Source: Meridianimarinicoccus zhengii (GTDB taxonomy: Bacteria; Pseudomonadota; Alphaproteobacteria; Rhodobacterales; Rhodobacteraceae). Taken from it: a stretch of DNA of 64,000 bases. Of this stretch, positions 51,804 through 60,639 are shown in pieces (position 1 is the stretch's first letter; each line of letters opens with the position of its first letter). Below the pieces are notes generated by a model. The model saw only the letters and a list, made by a program, of their open reading frames with translations, searched no databases and was not told the DNA's origin. Location of the stretch: the NCBI RefSeq assembly GCF_003254465.1, contig NZ_QDFI01000001.1, positions 62,001 to 126,000 on the forward strand. The letters run 5' to 3'. The translations under genes and the position numbers were made by a program.

Positions 51804-52289
51804 ATGACGATGGCTCTGGCCGACCGCGTGACCGCGGGTCTGCTTTTCGTGCTCGGTGTGGCCCTTCTGGTCGGCGGCTACACGATGGACCGGCTGGAAA
51901 TCCGGCAAATCCACCCCGCCTCCATTCCCGGCCTGCTGCCGATGATCCTCGGTATCCTGCTGGCGTTGTGCGCGGGGCTGCTGTTCCGGTCGTCCTTCAG
52001 GCTTGACGCGCATAACGGGGCACCGGTTCTGTCCGATGGCTCGTGGCTGCGGCTTGGTATCACGGGTGCGGTCTGCACGATCTACGCGCTCGGGCTGGTC
52101 GGCTGGCTGTCCTATTTCTGGGCGACCGCGATCTTCGCCAGTGCGTTCGCGCTGATCTTCTCGTTCCCGGTGAACGGCGACCGGCGCGCGCAGGCGGGCT
52201 CGGTCCTTGCGGCGTTGCTTCTGGGCGCCACCGTGGCGTTTGGGTCGTCGCTCCTGTTCCGTGAGCTTTTCCTGGTGCGCTTGCCATGA
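51804..52289 (+). CDS. TctB-family small permease subunit
   Basis: The 161-residue protein has four hydrophobic helices (LLFVLGVALLVGGY; GLLPMILGILLALCAGLLF; LGITGAVCTIYALGLVGWLS; SVLAALLLGATVAFGSSLLF) in the TctB pattern. It lies between tctC and tctA and overlaps tctA by four bases. The ATG at 51804 (MTMALADRV) is the natural start. Confidence 0.88.
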   Translation: MTMALADRVTAGLLFVLGVALLVGGYTMDRLEIRQIHPASIPGLLPMILGILLALCAGLLFRSSFRLDAHNGAPVLSDGSWLRLGITGAVCTIYALGLVGWLSYFWATAIFASAFALIFSFPVNGDRRAQAGSVLAALLLGATVAFGSSLLFRELFLVRLP

Positions 52290-53809
52290 GCGGGCTGGGC
52301 GACCTGATCAACGGTCTCGGCACGCTCATGACGCCGACCCTGCTGTTTCACGCAGGCTGGGCCACGCTCCTGGGCATCATCGTCGGCTCCCTGCCGGGGC
52401 TGACGGCGACGATGGGCGTCGCGCTGATGACGACGCTGACCTATTCGCTGGATTCCACGACCGCGATCCTCGTGCTGGTCTGCATGTATGTTGGGGCGAT
52501 CTACGGCGGGTCGCGCAGTGCGATCCTGCTGAATATCCCCGGCACGCCCGCCAGCGCCGCGACTTCGCTCGACGGCTACCCGCTCGCCAAGGCCGGGCGC
52601 GCGGGTTATGCAATGGGGCTGGCCACGGCGGGCTCCGCACTCGGCACGCTGGCGGGTGTCGTCATGCTGGTGCTGGTGGCCCCGCCGCTGGCCGAGGCGG
52701 CGCTGAATTTCGGCAGTTTCGAATTCTTCTGGCTTGCGGTGTTCGGCATCCTGATCTCGGGGCAACTCACGGCCGACACCACGCCGCTCAAGGGTTATAT
52801 CGCGGGGCTTCTGGGCCTGTCGGTGGCGATGATCGGGTCCGATGGTATCCACGCCCATGTGCGGTTCAACATGGGGCTGACCGACCTCAATGCCGGCATC
52901 GCGCTGATCCCGGCCATGGTCGGCGCCTTCGGCTTCGCCGAGGTGCTGACGGCGATGTGGAATCGCGCCGGTGAAATGGCGACCGCGAAGGACAAGAGCG
53001 ACAAGACGATTCCCGACCTGATCGACCTGTGGCGCTACAAGATCACCATCGCCCGGTCGGGCATCATCGGCACGCTGGTGGGCATCATTCCCGGCGTGGG
53101 CGAGGATATCGGCGCATGGGCCAGTTATGCCGCGGCGCGCCGGACTTCGAAGGAGCGCGACAAGTTTGGCCATGGCAGCTACGAGGGCCTGATCGCGGCA
53201 GAGACCGGCAATTCGGCCGTGGTGCCGGGTTCGCTGATCCCGGCGGTCACGCTGGCGGTGCCCGGCTCGGCGTCCGCGGCGGTGCTGATCGCGGCGCTGT
53301 TCATCCACGGCATCCGCCCAGGTCCGTTGATCATGATCGAGCAGCCGGATTTCATCGGCCTGATCTCGGCCATGGTGGTAGTCGCCACGTTCTTCATGGC
53401 CTTCTTCGGGCTGACGCTCACACGTGCCTTCGTGCAGGTGTTGCGGGTGCCCTATGCCTATCTCATGCCCGTGGTCTTCGTGCTGTGCGTCATTGGCACC
53501 TATGCGCTGAGCCAGCGGATGTTCGATATCTGGATCATGGTGTTCTTCGGCCTTGTGGGCTTCTTGCTGCGCCAGATGAAATATCCCATGGCGCCGTTGG
53601 TGCTGGGCATCATCCTGGGCGATCTGCTGGACAAGAGCCTGCGCCGCGGGCTGACGCTCAGCGACGGGGAACTGGCGCCGTTCTTCACCCGGCCGGTGTC
53701 CGCCGGTTTCGTGGCCCTGATCGTGCTGTCCATTGCCATGAACATCCCGGCGGTCCGGCGCGCGGCCATGGCACCCGTGCGCTGGATCGGGGCGCGGTTG
53801 AATGCTTGA
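52286..53809 (+). CDS. TctA-family large permease subunit
   Basis: The 507-residue membrane protein has the TctA signatures GSLPGLTATMGVALMTTLTY, YGGSRSAILLNIPGTPASAA, DGYPLAKAGRAGYAMGLA and TGNSAVVPGSLIPAVTLAVP. About 12 membrane helices are predicted. It carries the TctC-bound substrate across the inner membrane using the ion gradient. Its last eight bases overlap the following isomerase gene. Confidence 0.95.
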   Translation: MSGLGDLINGLGTLMTPTLLFHAGWATLLGIIVGSLPGLTATMGVALMTTLTYSLDSTTAILVLVCMYVGAIYGGSRSAILLNIPGTPASAATSLDGYPLAKAGRAGYAMGLATAGSALGTLAGVVMLVLVAPPLAEAALNFGSFEFFWLAVFGILISGQLTADTTPLKGYIAGLLGLSVAMIGSDGIHAHVRFNMGLTDLNAGIALIPAMVGAFGFAEVLTAMWNRAGEMATAKDKSDKTIPDLIDLWRYKITIARSGIIGTLVGIIPGVGEDIGAWASYAAARRTSKERDKFGHGSYEGLIAAETGNSAVVPGSLIPAVTLAVPGSASAAVLIAALFIHGIRPGPLIMIEQPDFIGLISAMVVVATFFMAFFGLTLTRAFVQVLRVPYAYLMPVVFVLCVIGTYALSQRMFDIWIMVFFGLVGFLLRQMKYPMAPLVLGIILGDLLDKSLRRGLTLSDGELAPFFTRPVSAGFVALIVLSIAMNIPAVRRAAMAPVRWIGARLNA

Positions 53810-54632
53810 ATATGCGCTGTGCAACGAGTTGCTGGCGGGCGAGGGCAAGCCGCTGGCCGAACAGGCGCGGATCGCGGCGGAGCTGGGCTATGTCGGGCTC
53901 GAACTGGCGCCCGCGACGCTGGGTTCCGAACCGCACCGGCTGGGGGCGGCGGAGGTGGCCGGGATACGCGCGACGGTCGAGGATGCGGGGCTGCGTGTCA
54001 CCGGGTTGCACTGGCTGCTGAGCGGCTATCCGGACGTGGCGATCACCGACCCCGGAACTCGTGACCGAGCGCAGGATATCCTGCTGGGGCTGGTCGATCT
54101 TTGTGCCGATCTGGGGGGTGCCGTGCTGGTTCATGGCTCGCCCCGGCAACGGCGGCGGCCCGAAGGCATGGACGATGCGGCGCTGACCGACTGGCTTGCC
54201 GCGTTCTTTGCGCCGGTGGCGCGGGCGGCGGAAGCGCGCGGCGTGACCTATTGCATCGAACCGCTGTCGCGGGCGGAGGACGATACCGTCAACACCGTGG
54301 CACAGGGCGCGGCACTGGTGCGCGCAGTCGGCAGTCCGGCCTTCCGCACCATGATCGACATGAGCGCGGCAGGGCAGACCGAACCGTCCGTCGCCGACCT
54401 GATCCGCGACTGGGTGCCGACGGAACTGATCGGCCATGTCCATGCCAACGACACCAATCGCGGCGCGCCGGGCATGGGGGACGATCCCTTAGCCGACATC
54501 GTCCGCGCGCTTCTGGCGGTCGGCTGGGACAGGCCCGTGGGTGTCGAGCCGTTCCGCTGCCTGATCGACGCCAGCGTCACGGCGGCGACCGGCATCGCGA
54601 CCCTGAAGGCCTGCGAAAGGGCCTGCGCATGA
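53802..54632 (+). CDS. TIM-barrel sugar-phosphate isomerase/epimerase-family protein
   Basis: The 276-residue protein (AP endonuclease-2 superfamily) has ELGYVGLELAP, VLVHGSPRQRR, CIEPLSRAED with the metal-binding Glu, TMIDMSAAG, the His in LIGHVHANDTNRG and VGVEPFRC. It should bind a divalent metal and epimerise or isomerise a sugar or keto-sugar acid. It is translationally linked to tctA and to the enolase-superfamily gene. Confidence 0.85.
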   Translation: MLEYALCNELLAGEGKPLAEQARIAAELGYVGLELAPATLGSEPHRLGAAEVAGIRATVEDAGLRVTGLHWLLSGYPDVAITDPGTRDRAQDILLGLVDLCADLGGAVLVHGSPRQRRRPEGMDDAALTDWLAAFFAPVARAAEARGVTYCIEPLSRAEDDTVNTVAQGAALVRAVGSPAFRTMIDMSAAGQTEPSVADLIRDWVPTELIGHVHANDTNRGAPGMGDDPLADIVRALLAVGWDRPVGVEPFRCLIDASVTAATGIATLKACERACA

Positions 54633-55945
54633 CCGAGGTGGAGATCCTGTCGGCCACTTGGTCGGAACGTCCGGTGGCGATGCGGCTCCCGTTTCAGTTC
54701 GGCAGCACCGAGGTGCGCAACACCGCCGAGGCGCATTGCCGGGTGGAGATCGCGGTCGATGGCCGCCGCGCGTCGGGGCGGTCGGCGCAACTGATGGTGC
54801 CGCGCTGGTTCAACAAGGCCGCCGCCCTGAGCAATGCCGACACCATCGACGAATTGCGCCGGGTCGTGGCGGCGGCGGTCGCGGCGGCACCGGCGCAGGC
54901 GGGCACGGCGCTGGAGATCACCCGCGCCCTGCGCACACGCATCGCGGAAGAATTGCCGCAAGTGCCCGCGCTGGCGCAGGGCTTCGGCCCGTCGCTGGTG
55001 GAACTGGCGATGCTCGACGCGCTGTGCCGCGCGCTGGACCTGCCCTTCTGGAAGGCGGCGCGGGCGGATGTCTTCGGCCTTGCGGCAGGCTGCCCCCCGG
55101 ACCTGACGCCCGGTGACGTGACCCGGGCGCTGTCCGGCATCGGTGTGCCGGACCATGTCGTGCTGCGCCACACGGTCGGTTTCGACGCGCCGATCTGGCG
55201 ATCTGACGTAGGGGTCGATGCGCCGGATGACGGGCTTCCCGTCTCGCTGGAGGAGGTCATCGCCACGACCGGCATCGCGGCGTTCAAGATCAAGCTGAAG
55301 GGCGACCCGGAAGCCGATCACCGGCGGCTCCGTGCCATCGCGGGACTGATCGACCGGGGGGACGAATATTCCGTGACCCTGGACGCCAACGAACAGTATG
55401 CGCCCGCCGATTTCGACAGGCTGCTGCGCGCTTTGTCCGATGATCGTGCGCTCGACCGTTTTTACCGGGCGATCCGGTTCGTCGAACAGCCCTACCCGCG
55501 TGAAATCGCGCTGGAAACCCCGGTTGCGGCACCCCTGCCGCTGGTCATCGACGAAAGCGACGATACCGAGGATGCCTTTGCCCGCGCGCTGACGCTTGGC
55601 TGGTCGGGCACCTCGATCAAGAGCTGCAAGGGCGTGCTGCGCGCGCTGCTGAACAAGGCGCGGGCCGAAGCCGCAGGGGCGCTTCTTTCGGGCGAGGACC
55701 TGACCTGCCAGCCCGGCATCTGCTGGCTTCAGGACACGGCCATGATGTCGGCCTGCGGCGTTCGGGACATCGAACGCAACGGCCACCATTTCGCTGGTGG
55801 GTTGCAGGGCGCGCCTGCGTCGGAACGCGCGGCGCTGCTGTTGCAACATGGTGACGTGCTCGAAGAACGGGATGGCCGCGTGGTCCTGCGGGTCGCGGCG
55901 GGGCGGGTTTCCATCGGCTCGCTGGCCCGCCCGGGCATGGGCTGA
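54629..55945 (+). CDS. Enolase-superfamily (mandelate racemase-like) dehydratase
   Basis: The 438-residue protein has the capping domain and a barrel with FKIKLKGD (KxK base), metal ligands in TLDANEQY (Asp), FVEQPYPRE (Glu) and VIDESDD (Asp/Glu), and a Lys in SIKSCKG. Such enzymes abstract the proton alpha to a carboxylate, usually dehydrating or racemising sugar acids. The specific sugar acid is not readable, but the TTT carboxylate importer in the same operon fits. Start at 54629 overlaps the isomerase stop. Confidence 0.85.
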   Translation: MTEVEILSATWSERPVAMRLPFQFGSTEVRNTAEAHCRVEIAVDGRRASGRSAQLMVPRWFNKAAALSNADTIDELRRVVAAAVAAAPAQAGTALEITRALRTRIAEELPQVPALAQGFGPSLVELAMLDALCRALDLPFWKAARADVFGLAAGCPPDLTPGDVTRALSGIGVPDHVVLRHTVGFDAPIWRSDVGVDAPDDGLPVSLEEVIATTGIAAFKIKLKGDPEADHRRLRAIAGLIDRGDEYSVTLDANEQYAPADFDRLLRALSDDRALDRFYRAIRFVEQPYPREIALETPVAAPLPLVIDESDDTEDAFARALTLGWSGTSIKSCKGVLRALLNKARAEAAGALLSGEDLTCQPGICWLQDTAMMSACGVRDIERNGHHFAGGLQGAPASERAALLLQHGDVLEERDGRVVLRVAAGRVSIGSLARPGMG

Positions 55946-55980
55946 TACGGTCTGAACCGGACATGATGCAAAGAGGGTGA

Positions 55981-56643
55981 ATGGCCAAGAACGTGACCCC
56001 GATCCGCAAGGACCGCAAGCGGAACCCGGAAGTGACGCGGGCCGCCATCCTGAACGCCGCCCTTCAGGAGTTCAGCGAGGTCGGCCATTCCGGCGCGCGG
56101 GTAGACCGGATCGCCGCGCGGGCCGGGGTCAGCAAGCCGATGATCTACGACTATTTCGGCGATAAGGATGCCATCTATGCCGCCGCCCTGCGCGAGGCCT
56201 ATGTGCAGATCCGGCAGGGTGAGACGACCCTGAATCTCGACCAGTTGGCACCGGAGGAGGCGATCCGCGCGCTGGTCAATTTCACCATGAACCATTTCTG
56301 GCACAACCCCTGGTTCCTCCGGATGCTGAACACCGAGAACCTGCTGGGCGGTTCGACGATCCGCGAACTCGACGACGTGGCCGAGATACAGTCGGTGCTG
56401 CTGCGCCGCGTCGAGGAGGTCCTGCGCCGGGGCCACGGCGAAGGGTCGTTCCGGTCCGAGATCTCGCCCGTGGAGCTATACATCTTCATCGCGTCGGTCT
56501 GCTGGTTTCCCATTTCCAACATGCACACACTGCGCGTGGTCTTCCGCGCGCCGATCGGCGAGGACTGGCTGCACGACCATGCCGCCAAGGCCGCGAACAT
56601 GATCGTCTGCTACCTGAAATCCGCCGATCCGGCCGGTTCCTGA
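55981..56643 (+). CDS. TetR-family transcriptional regulator
   Basis: The 220-residue protein has a TetR helix-turn-helix: AILNAALQEFSEVGHSGARV, RIAARAGVSKPMIYDYFGDK. A helical ligand domain follows, with a TetR_C-type MNHFWHNPWFLRMLNTENLL segment. It stands 35 bases after the enolase-superfamily gene and ahead of the second operon. The twin operators at 50,668 and 56,803 flank it on both sides, so it is the best candidate for the regulator of this block. Confidence 0.9.
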   Translation: MAKNVTPIRKDRKRNPEVTRAAILNAALQEFSEVGHSGARVDRIAARAGVSKPMIYDYFGDKDAIYAAALREAYVQIRQGETTLNLDQLAPEEAIRALVNFTMNHFWHNPWFLRMLNTENLLGGSTIRELDDVAEIQSVLLRRVEEVLRRGHGEGSFRSEISPVELYIFIASVCWFPISNMHTLRVVFRAPIGEDWLHDHAAKAANMIVCYLKSADPAGS

Positions 56644-56783
56644 CGCGTTTCGCCCGCACGCCTTTCCTTTTGCCGATGGGCAGGCCCGGCTTCGGGCCAG
56701 ACCTGCCGCCATCGCGGCGGTCGTGGCTGCGTGCCCGTGGCCCGTGCGCCGGGCCGGACTCCAGCCGCGCGGCGCGGCCGGAG

Positions 56784-56816
56784 TTGACAGCCTTTCACTA
56801 ACCTACTAATTGGTAG
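56784..56816 (+). promoter_or_regulatory. Promoter and operator of the second sugar-acid operon
   Basis: TTGACA (56,784-56,789) lies upstream of the near-palindrome CTACTAATTGGTAG (56,803-56,816). The surrounding 20-bp box matches the one before tctC at 18 of 20 positions. A GGGGGAGGAAAG ribosome-binding site follows further down. The shared site argues for common control of both operons. Confidence 0.7.
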
Positions 56817-56920
56817 ATTAGATATTGCCGACGCGTGGGAAGGGCGCGGCATCGCCGCGGTCCGGCATGTCCGGCGACGGCGCTTGGGGGAGGAAAGTCA
56901 ATGAAGCCAGGAAAGACACC

Positions 56921-58072
56921 ATGACCACACATCGCATCGGCATCATCATGCACGGCGTCACCGGCCGTATGGGCATGAACCAGCACCTCATCCGTTCGGT
57001 CCTCGCGATCCGCGACGAGGGCGGCATGCTGCTCAAGACCGGCGACCGGCTCGTGCCCGATGTGATCATCGTGGGCCGCAACGAGAAGAAGATCGCCGAA
57101 CTTGCCGCGCGCCACGGGGTGGAGCGCTACACCACCGATCTCGATGCAGCGCTGGCCAATCCCGACGACATGATCTTCTTCGACGCCGCCAGCACCAAGA
57201 TGCGCCCCGGTCTGCTGCGCAAGGCCATCGACGCCGGCAAGCATGTCTATTCGGAAAAACCGGTGTCGGAGAGCCTGGAAGAAGCCGTGGCCATCGCGAA
57301 ACATGCCAAGGCGGCCGGCGTGAAGAACGGCATCGTGCATGACAAGCTGGACCTGCCGGGGCTGATCAAGCTCAAGCGCCTGCGCGACAGCGGGTTCTTC
57401 GGGCGAATCCTGTCGGTGCGCGGCGAATTCGGCTACTGGGTCTTCGAAGGCGACTGGATGGCGGCGCAGCGCCCGTCGTGGAACTACCGCAAGCAGGATG
57501 GCGGCGGGATGGTGTCCGACATGCTGTGCCACTGGCGTTACGTGCTCGACAACGTGGTCGCACCGGTCAAGGCCGTGTCCTGCAATGCCGTCACCCATAT
57601 CCCTGAACGCTGGGACGAAAACGGCGCGCGCTACGACGCCACTGCCGACGACGCCGCCTATGCAACATTCGAGCTGGAGGGCGGGATCATCGCCCATATC
57701 AATTCGTCCTGGTGCACGCGCGTGCGGCGCGACGACCTCGTGACGTTCCAGATCGACGGCACCCATGGCAGCGCGGTGGCGGGCCTGCACACCTGTTACA
57801 GTCAGGCGCGGGTCAACACGCCCAAACCCGTCTGGAATCCCGACCAGAAGCAGACCATGAACTTCTTCGACGACTGGGTGGAAGTGCCGGACAACACGAT
57901 CTTCGACAACGGCTTCAAGGTCCAGTGGGAGCAGTTCCTGCGCCACGTGGTGGAGGACGCGCCGTGGTCCTACACGCTGGAAGAGGGCGCCAAGGGCGTG
58001 CAACTGGCCGAGTTGGGCTATGAGAGTTCCGCGAAGCGCTGCTGGCTCGACGTGCCTGCGCTCGACATTTGA
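56921..58072 (+). CDS. Gfo/Idh/MocA-family oxidoreductase
   Basis: The 383-residue protein has an N-terminal nucleotide-binding domain (IIMHGVTGRMGMNQHLIRS) and the EKPVSE motif. It also has KLDLPGLIKLKRLRDSGFFG, the active-site region YRKQDGGGMVSDMLCHWRYV and a C-terminal beta sheet. Its GVTGRMG loop is a DapB-like variant of the usual GxGxxG. It should oxidise a sugar or polyol with NAD(P). The ATG at 56921 has AGGAAAG upstream. A short 7-codon frame from the better-placed ATG at 56901 overlaps it. Confidence 0.87.
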   Translation: MTTHRIGIIMHGVTGRMGMNQHLIRSVLAIRDEGGMLLKTGDRLVPDVIIVGRNEKKIAELAARHGVERYTTDLDAALANPDDMIFFDAASTKMRPGLLRKAIDAGKHVYSEKPVSESLEEAVAIAKHAKAAGVKNGIVHDKLDLPGLIKLKRLRDSGFFGRILSVRGEFGYWVFEGDWMAAQRPSWNYRKQDGGGMVSDMLCHWRYVLDNVVAPVKAVSCNAVTHIPERWDENGARYDATADDAAYATFELEGGIIAHINSSWCTRVRRDDLVTFQIDGTHGSAVAGLHTCYSQARVNTPKPVWNPDQKQTMNFFDDWVEVPDNTIFDNGFKVQWEQFLRHVVEDAPWSYTLEEGAKGVQLAELGYESSAKRCWLDVPALDI

Positions 58073-58085
58073 ATAGGGCGGCGAC

Positions 58086-59240
58086 ATGGCACGACTGATC
58101 CTTCCGACAGCGGATGGCGGGACCGCACCGCTGGACATCACGGCGGGCCCCATCCCCGCACCGGGCGGCGGCTGGACCCGCACCGCCTTTGCCGCGGCGC
58201 ATGTGGTGGCCGACCCGCTGGCTGCGATCGACCCGGGCAACGGCGTGGCCATCGACTGGGACCGCACGCTGGCCTTCCGGCGGCACCTGTGGTCGCTCGG
58301 GCTTGGCGTGGCCGAGGCGATGGATACCGCGCAACGCGGCATGGGGCTCGACTGGCCGACATCGCTGGAGCTGATCTCGCGCAGCATGGATGCCGCGCCG
58401 GACGGGGCGCTGATCGCCAGCGGCGCGGGCACCGACCACCTGGCGCCCGGCCCGGACGTGACCGTCGACGACGTGATCGCCGCCTACGAGACGCAGTGCG
58501 AGGCGGTGGAGGCGACCGGCAGCCGCGTCATCCTGATGGCCAGCCGCGCGCTCGTGAAGGCCGCGAAAGGCCCCGAGGATTACGCTCGTGTCTATGGCCG
58601 CGTGCTGTCTGGGCTGCGGCAACCGGCGATCCTGCACTGGCTGGGCGAGATGTTCGACCCCGCGCTGGCGGGCTACTGGGGCGATGCCGACCACATGGCG
58701 GCCATGGACACGTGCCTGTCCATCATCGCCGACAATGCCGGCAAGGTGGACGGAATCAAGATCTCGCTCCTGTCGGCGGAAAAGGAAATCGCCATGCGCC
58801 GCCGTCTGCCCGACCGCGTCGTCATGTATACCGGCGACGATTTCAACTATCCCGACCTGATCCGGGGCGACGACCTTGGCTATTCGCACGCGCTGCTGGG
58901 GATCTTCGATCCGATCGCCGGGGCGGCCTGCCGCGCGCTGAACGCGCTGGCCGCTGGCGATGACGCGGCTTACGGCGCTGCATTCGACCCGACGGTGCCG
59001 CTCAGCCGCCACATCTTCAAGGCGCCGACCCGGTTCTACAAGACCGGGGTGGTCTTCATGGCCTACCTGATGGGCCACCAGGATCATTTCACCATGGTGG
59101 GCGGGCAGGAAAGCGCGCGCTCCACCCTGCATCTGGCCGAAGCGATCCGGCTGGCGAACGCGGCGCAGCTTTTCACCGACCCGGAGGACGTGGTGCGCCG
59201 GGCTAGGCCGGTGTTCCAGGCGCGTGGGGTGGCGGCATGA
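58086..59240 (+). CDS. DUF993 (dihydrodipicolinate synthase-like) protein
   Basis: The 384-residue protein belongs to DUF993, a divergent class I aldolase-like barrel family. Visible segments are LWSLGLGVAEAMDTAQRGMG, LIASGAGTDHL, PAILHWLGEMFDPALAGYWG, GKVDGIKISLLSAEKE (a candidate Schiff-base lysine), VVMYTGDDFNY and FKAPTRFYKTGVVFMAYLMG. Its reaction is not established. Its operon with a sugar dehydrogenase and an isomerase suggests an aldolase or dehydratase step on a keto-sugar acid. It overlaps the following isomerase by four bases. Confidence 0.85.
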   Translation: MARLILPTADGGTAPLDITAGPIPAPGGGWTRTAFAAAHVVADPLAAIDPGNGVAIDWDRTLAFRRHLWSLGLGVAEAMDTAQRGMGLDWPTSLELISRSMDAAPDGALIASGAGTDHLAPGPDVTVDDVIAAYETQCEAVEATGSRVILMASRALVKAAKGPEDYARVYGRVLSGLRQPAILHWLGEMFDPALAGYWGDADHMAAMDTCLSIIADNAGKVDGIKISLLSAEKEIAMRRRLPDRVVMYTGDDFNYPDLIRGDDLGYSHALLGIFDPIAGAACRALNALAAGDDAAYGAAFDPTVPLSRHIFKAPTRFYKTGVVFMAYLMGHQDHFTMVGGQESARSTLHLAEAIRLANAAQLFTDPEDVVRRARPVFQARGVAA

Positions 59241-60061
59241 GAACCCTGTCCGCTGCCGACCTGTCGCTGAACACCGCCACCGTGTCGAAGCAATGGGACC
59301 TCGCACAGTGCATCGAAGGCTGCGCCTGCCACGGTATCGGCGGCATATCCCCGTGGCGCGACAAGCTGCAAGCCTGCGGCGTGGACCGTGCCGCGAAGCT
59401 GATCCGCGATGCGGGGCTGCGCGTATCGGGCCTTTGTCGCGGAGGCTGGTACACCGCCGAGGGCGCGCTGACGCAAGCCGTGATCGACGACAACAGGCGC
59501 GCCGTGGACGAGGCCGCCGCCATCGGCGCGGAGTGCCTCGTCATGGTCGTTGGCGGGTTACCGGAAGGGTCGAAGGACATCGTGGCCGCGCGCGAGATCG
59601 TCACCGAAGGGCTGGCCAGCACGCTGGACCATGCCCGTGCCGCGGGCGTGCGCGTGGCGATCGAACCGCTGCACCCGATGTACGCCGCCGACCGCGCCTG
59701 CGTGAACATGACGGCGCAGGCGCTGGATATCTGCGACAGGCTGGGAGACGGGATCGGCGTGGCGCTCGATGTCTATCACATCTGGTGGGATCCGGACATC
59801 GCCGCGCAGATCCGGCGGGCGGGCAAGGACCGGATCCACGCCTTCCACGTCTGCGACTGGATGAACCCGACGCAGGACATGCTGCTGGATCGCGGCATGA
59901 TGGGCGAAGGGGTCATCGATATCCCGTCGTTCCGGCGGATGGTCGAGGCCGAGGGCTTCGACGGGCTGGTCGAAGTGGAGATCTTCTCGTCCCGGAACTG
60001 GTGGACGAGACCGGGCGACGAGGTTCTGGCCGCGATGGTGGCGGCGCTTCCCGCGATCTGA
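59237..60061 (+). CDS. TIM-barrel sugar-phosphate isomerase/epimerase-family protein (second copy)
   Basis: The 274-residue protein has the barrel signatures GIGGISPWRDKLQACGVD, VAIEPLHPMYAADRACVN with the metal Glu, GVALDVYHIWWDPDI, HAFHVCDWMNPTQDM and VEVEIFSS. It is not a close repeat of the protein encoded at 53,802; its pattern (DVYHIWWDP) is nearer to xylose-isomerase-like hydroxypyruvate or keto-sugar isomerases. It ends the operon; a decayed dehydrogenase fragment follows immediately. Confidence 0.87.
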   Translation: MRTLSAADLSLNTATVSKQWDLAQCIEGCACHGIGGISPWRDKLQACGVDRAAKLIRDAGLRVSGLCRGGWYTAEGALTQAVIDDNRRAVDEAAAIGAECLVMVVGGLPEGSKDIVAAREIVTEGLASTLDHARAAGVRVAIEPLHPMYAADRACVNMTAQALDICDRLGDGIGVALDVYHIWWDPDIAAQIRRAGKDRIHAFHVCDWMNPTQDMLLDRGMMGEGVIDIPSFRRMVEAEGFDGLVEVEIFSSRNWWTRPGDEVLAAMVAALPAI

Positions 60062-60064
60062 CCG

Positions 60065-60312
60065 GCTGCGCGGGGCAGCATCGTGGATGAAGCCGCGCCC
60101 GTCGCCGCGCTGTCGGATGGCACGCTCGGCAGCGCCGGACCGGATGTGTTCCGCGACGAGCCGGACCCGATCCGGCCCCGGCACCGCTGCCGAATGCCAC
60201 GCTCCATCCGCATGATGCCAGCGGGACGGTGGAAACGCGGGATGCCATGGCGCAACTGTTGGTGGACGGTCTTTCGGCCCATTGCGCGGGCCGGCCGCTG
60301 CTGACGATCATC
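60065..60312 (+). pseudogene. Frameshifted C-terminal remnant of a 2-hydroxyacid dehydrogenase
   Basis: The segment first reads RGSIVDEAAPVAALSDGTLG and SAGPDVFRDEPDP in one frame. It then continues as LPNATLHPHDASGTVETRDA and MAQLLVDGLSAHCAGRPLLT in another. This is the end of a D-2-hydroxyacid dehydrogenase with the catalytic His region (HPHDASGT), broken by at least one frameshift and lacking the first two thirds. It resembles the intact gene at 41,934. It was probably once the last gene of this operon. Confidence 0.75.
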
Positions 60313-60639
60313 GTCAGGACAGCATTGGCCGCTCATCCCCGCCCGGCTGAGCGGTTCCGCGGGCGGAGCGGCGTGTCCAGTCGCGCAAGCGGACGATCTG
60401 GCGCCACCTGCGCGCCAGGCCGTTCCGTGCAGGGTGCTTCCGGGCCGGCGCACGCATCGTGCAAAAGGTGCCAAGCATCGGTCGCCCCCCCCGCGCCCTA
60501 TCCACCGGCGCCGGAGCGCAGCAAGACCGCGCCGGCCGTTTCCGCGCCATGGCATGCACCGCGGCGCCTGGTTCGGTTCGCGGCCCCAGGGCCAGCGGGA
60601 GACACGCGGCGAGAACGATCCCGCAGCGTGGTTCCGGAA
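60313..60639. other. Gene-free gap after the decayed dehydrogenase
   Basis: About 330 bases with no supportable coding frame, between the pseudogene and the convergent phosphatase gene. It includes a run of eight C at about 60,485. No RNA gene or convincing terminator is visible. Confidence 0.5.

Noticed and set aside
56901-56924. Seven-codon leader peptide overlapping the Gfo/Idh/MocA start
   Set aside because: The frame (ATG to TGA) has a better ribosome-binding site than the gene. However, the gene has its own AGGAAAG at good spacing, so coupling is not required and the short frame may be chance.
60480-60495. Run of eight C as a phase-variable tract
   Set aside because: It lies in gene-free DNA, is short, and is not in a position to alter any reading frame or promoter I can identify.
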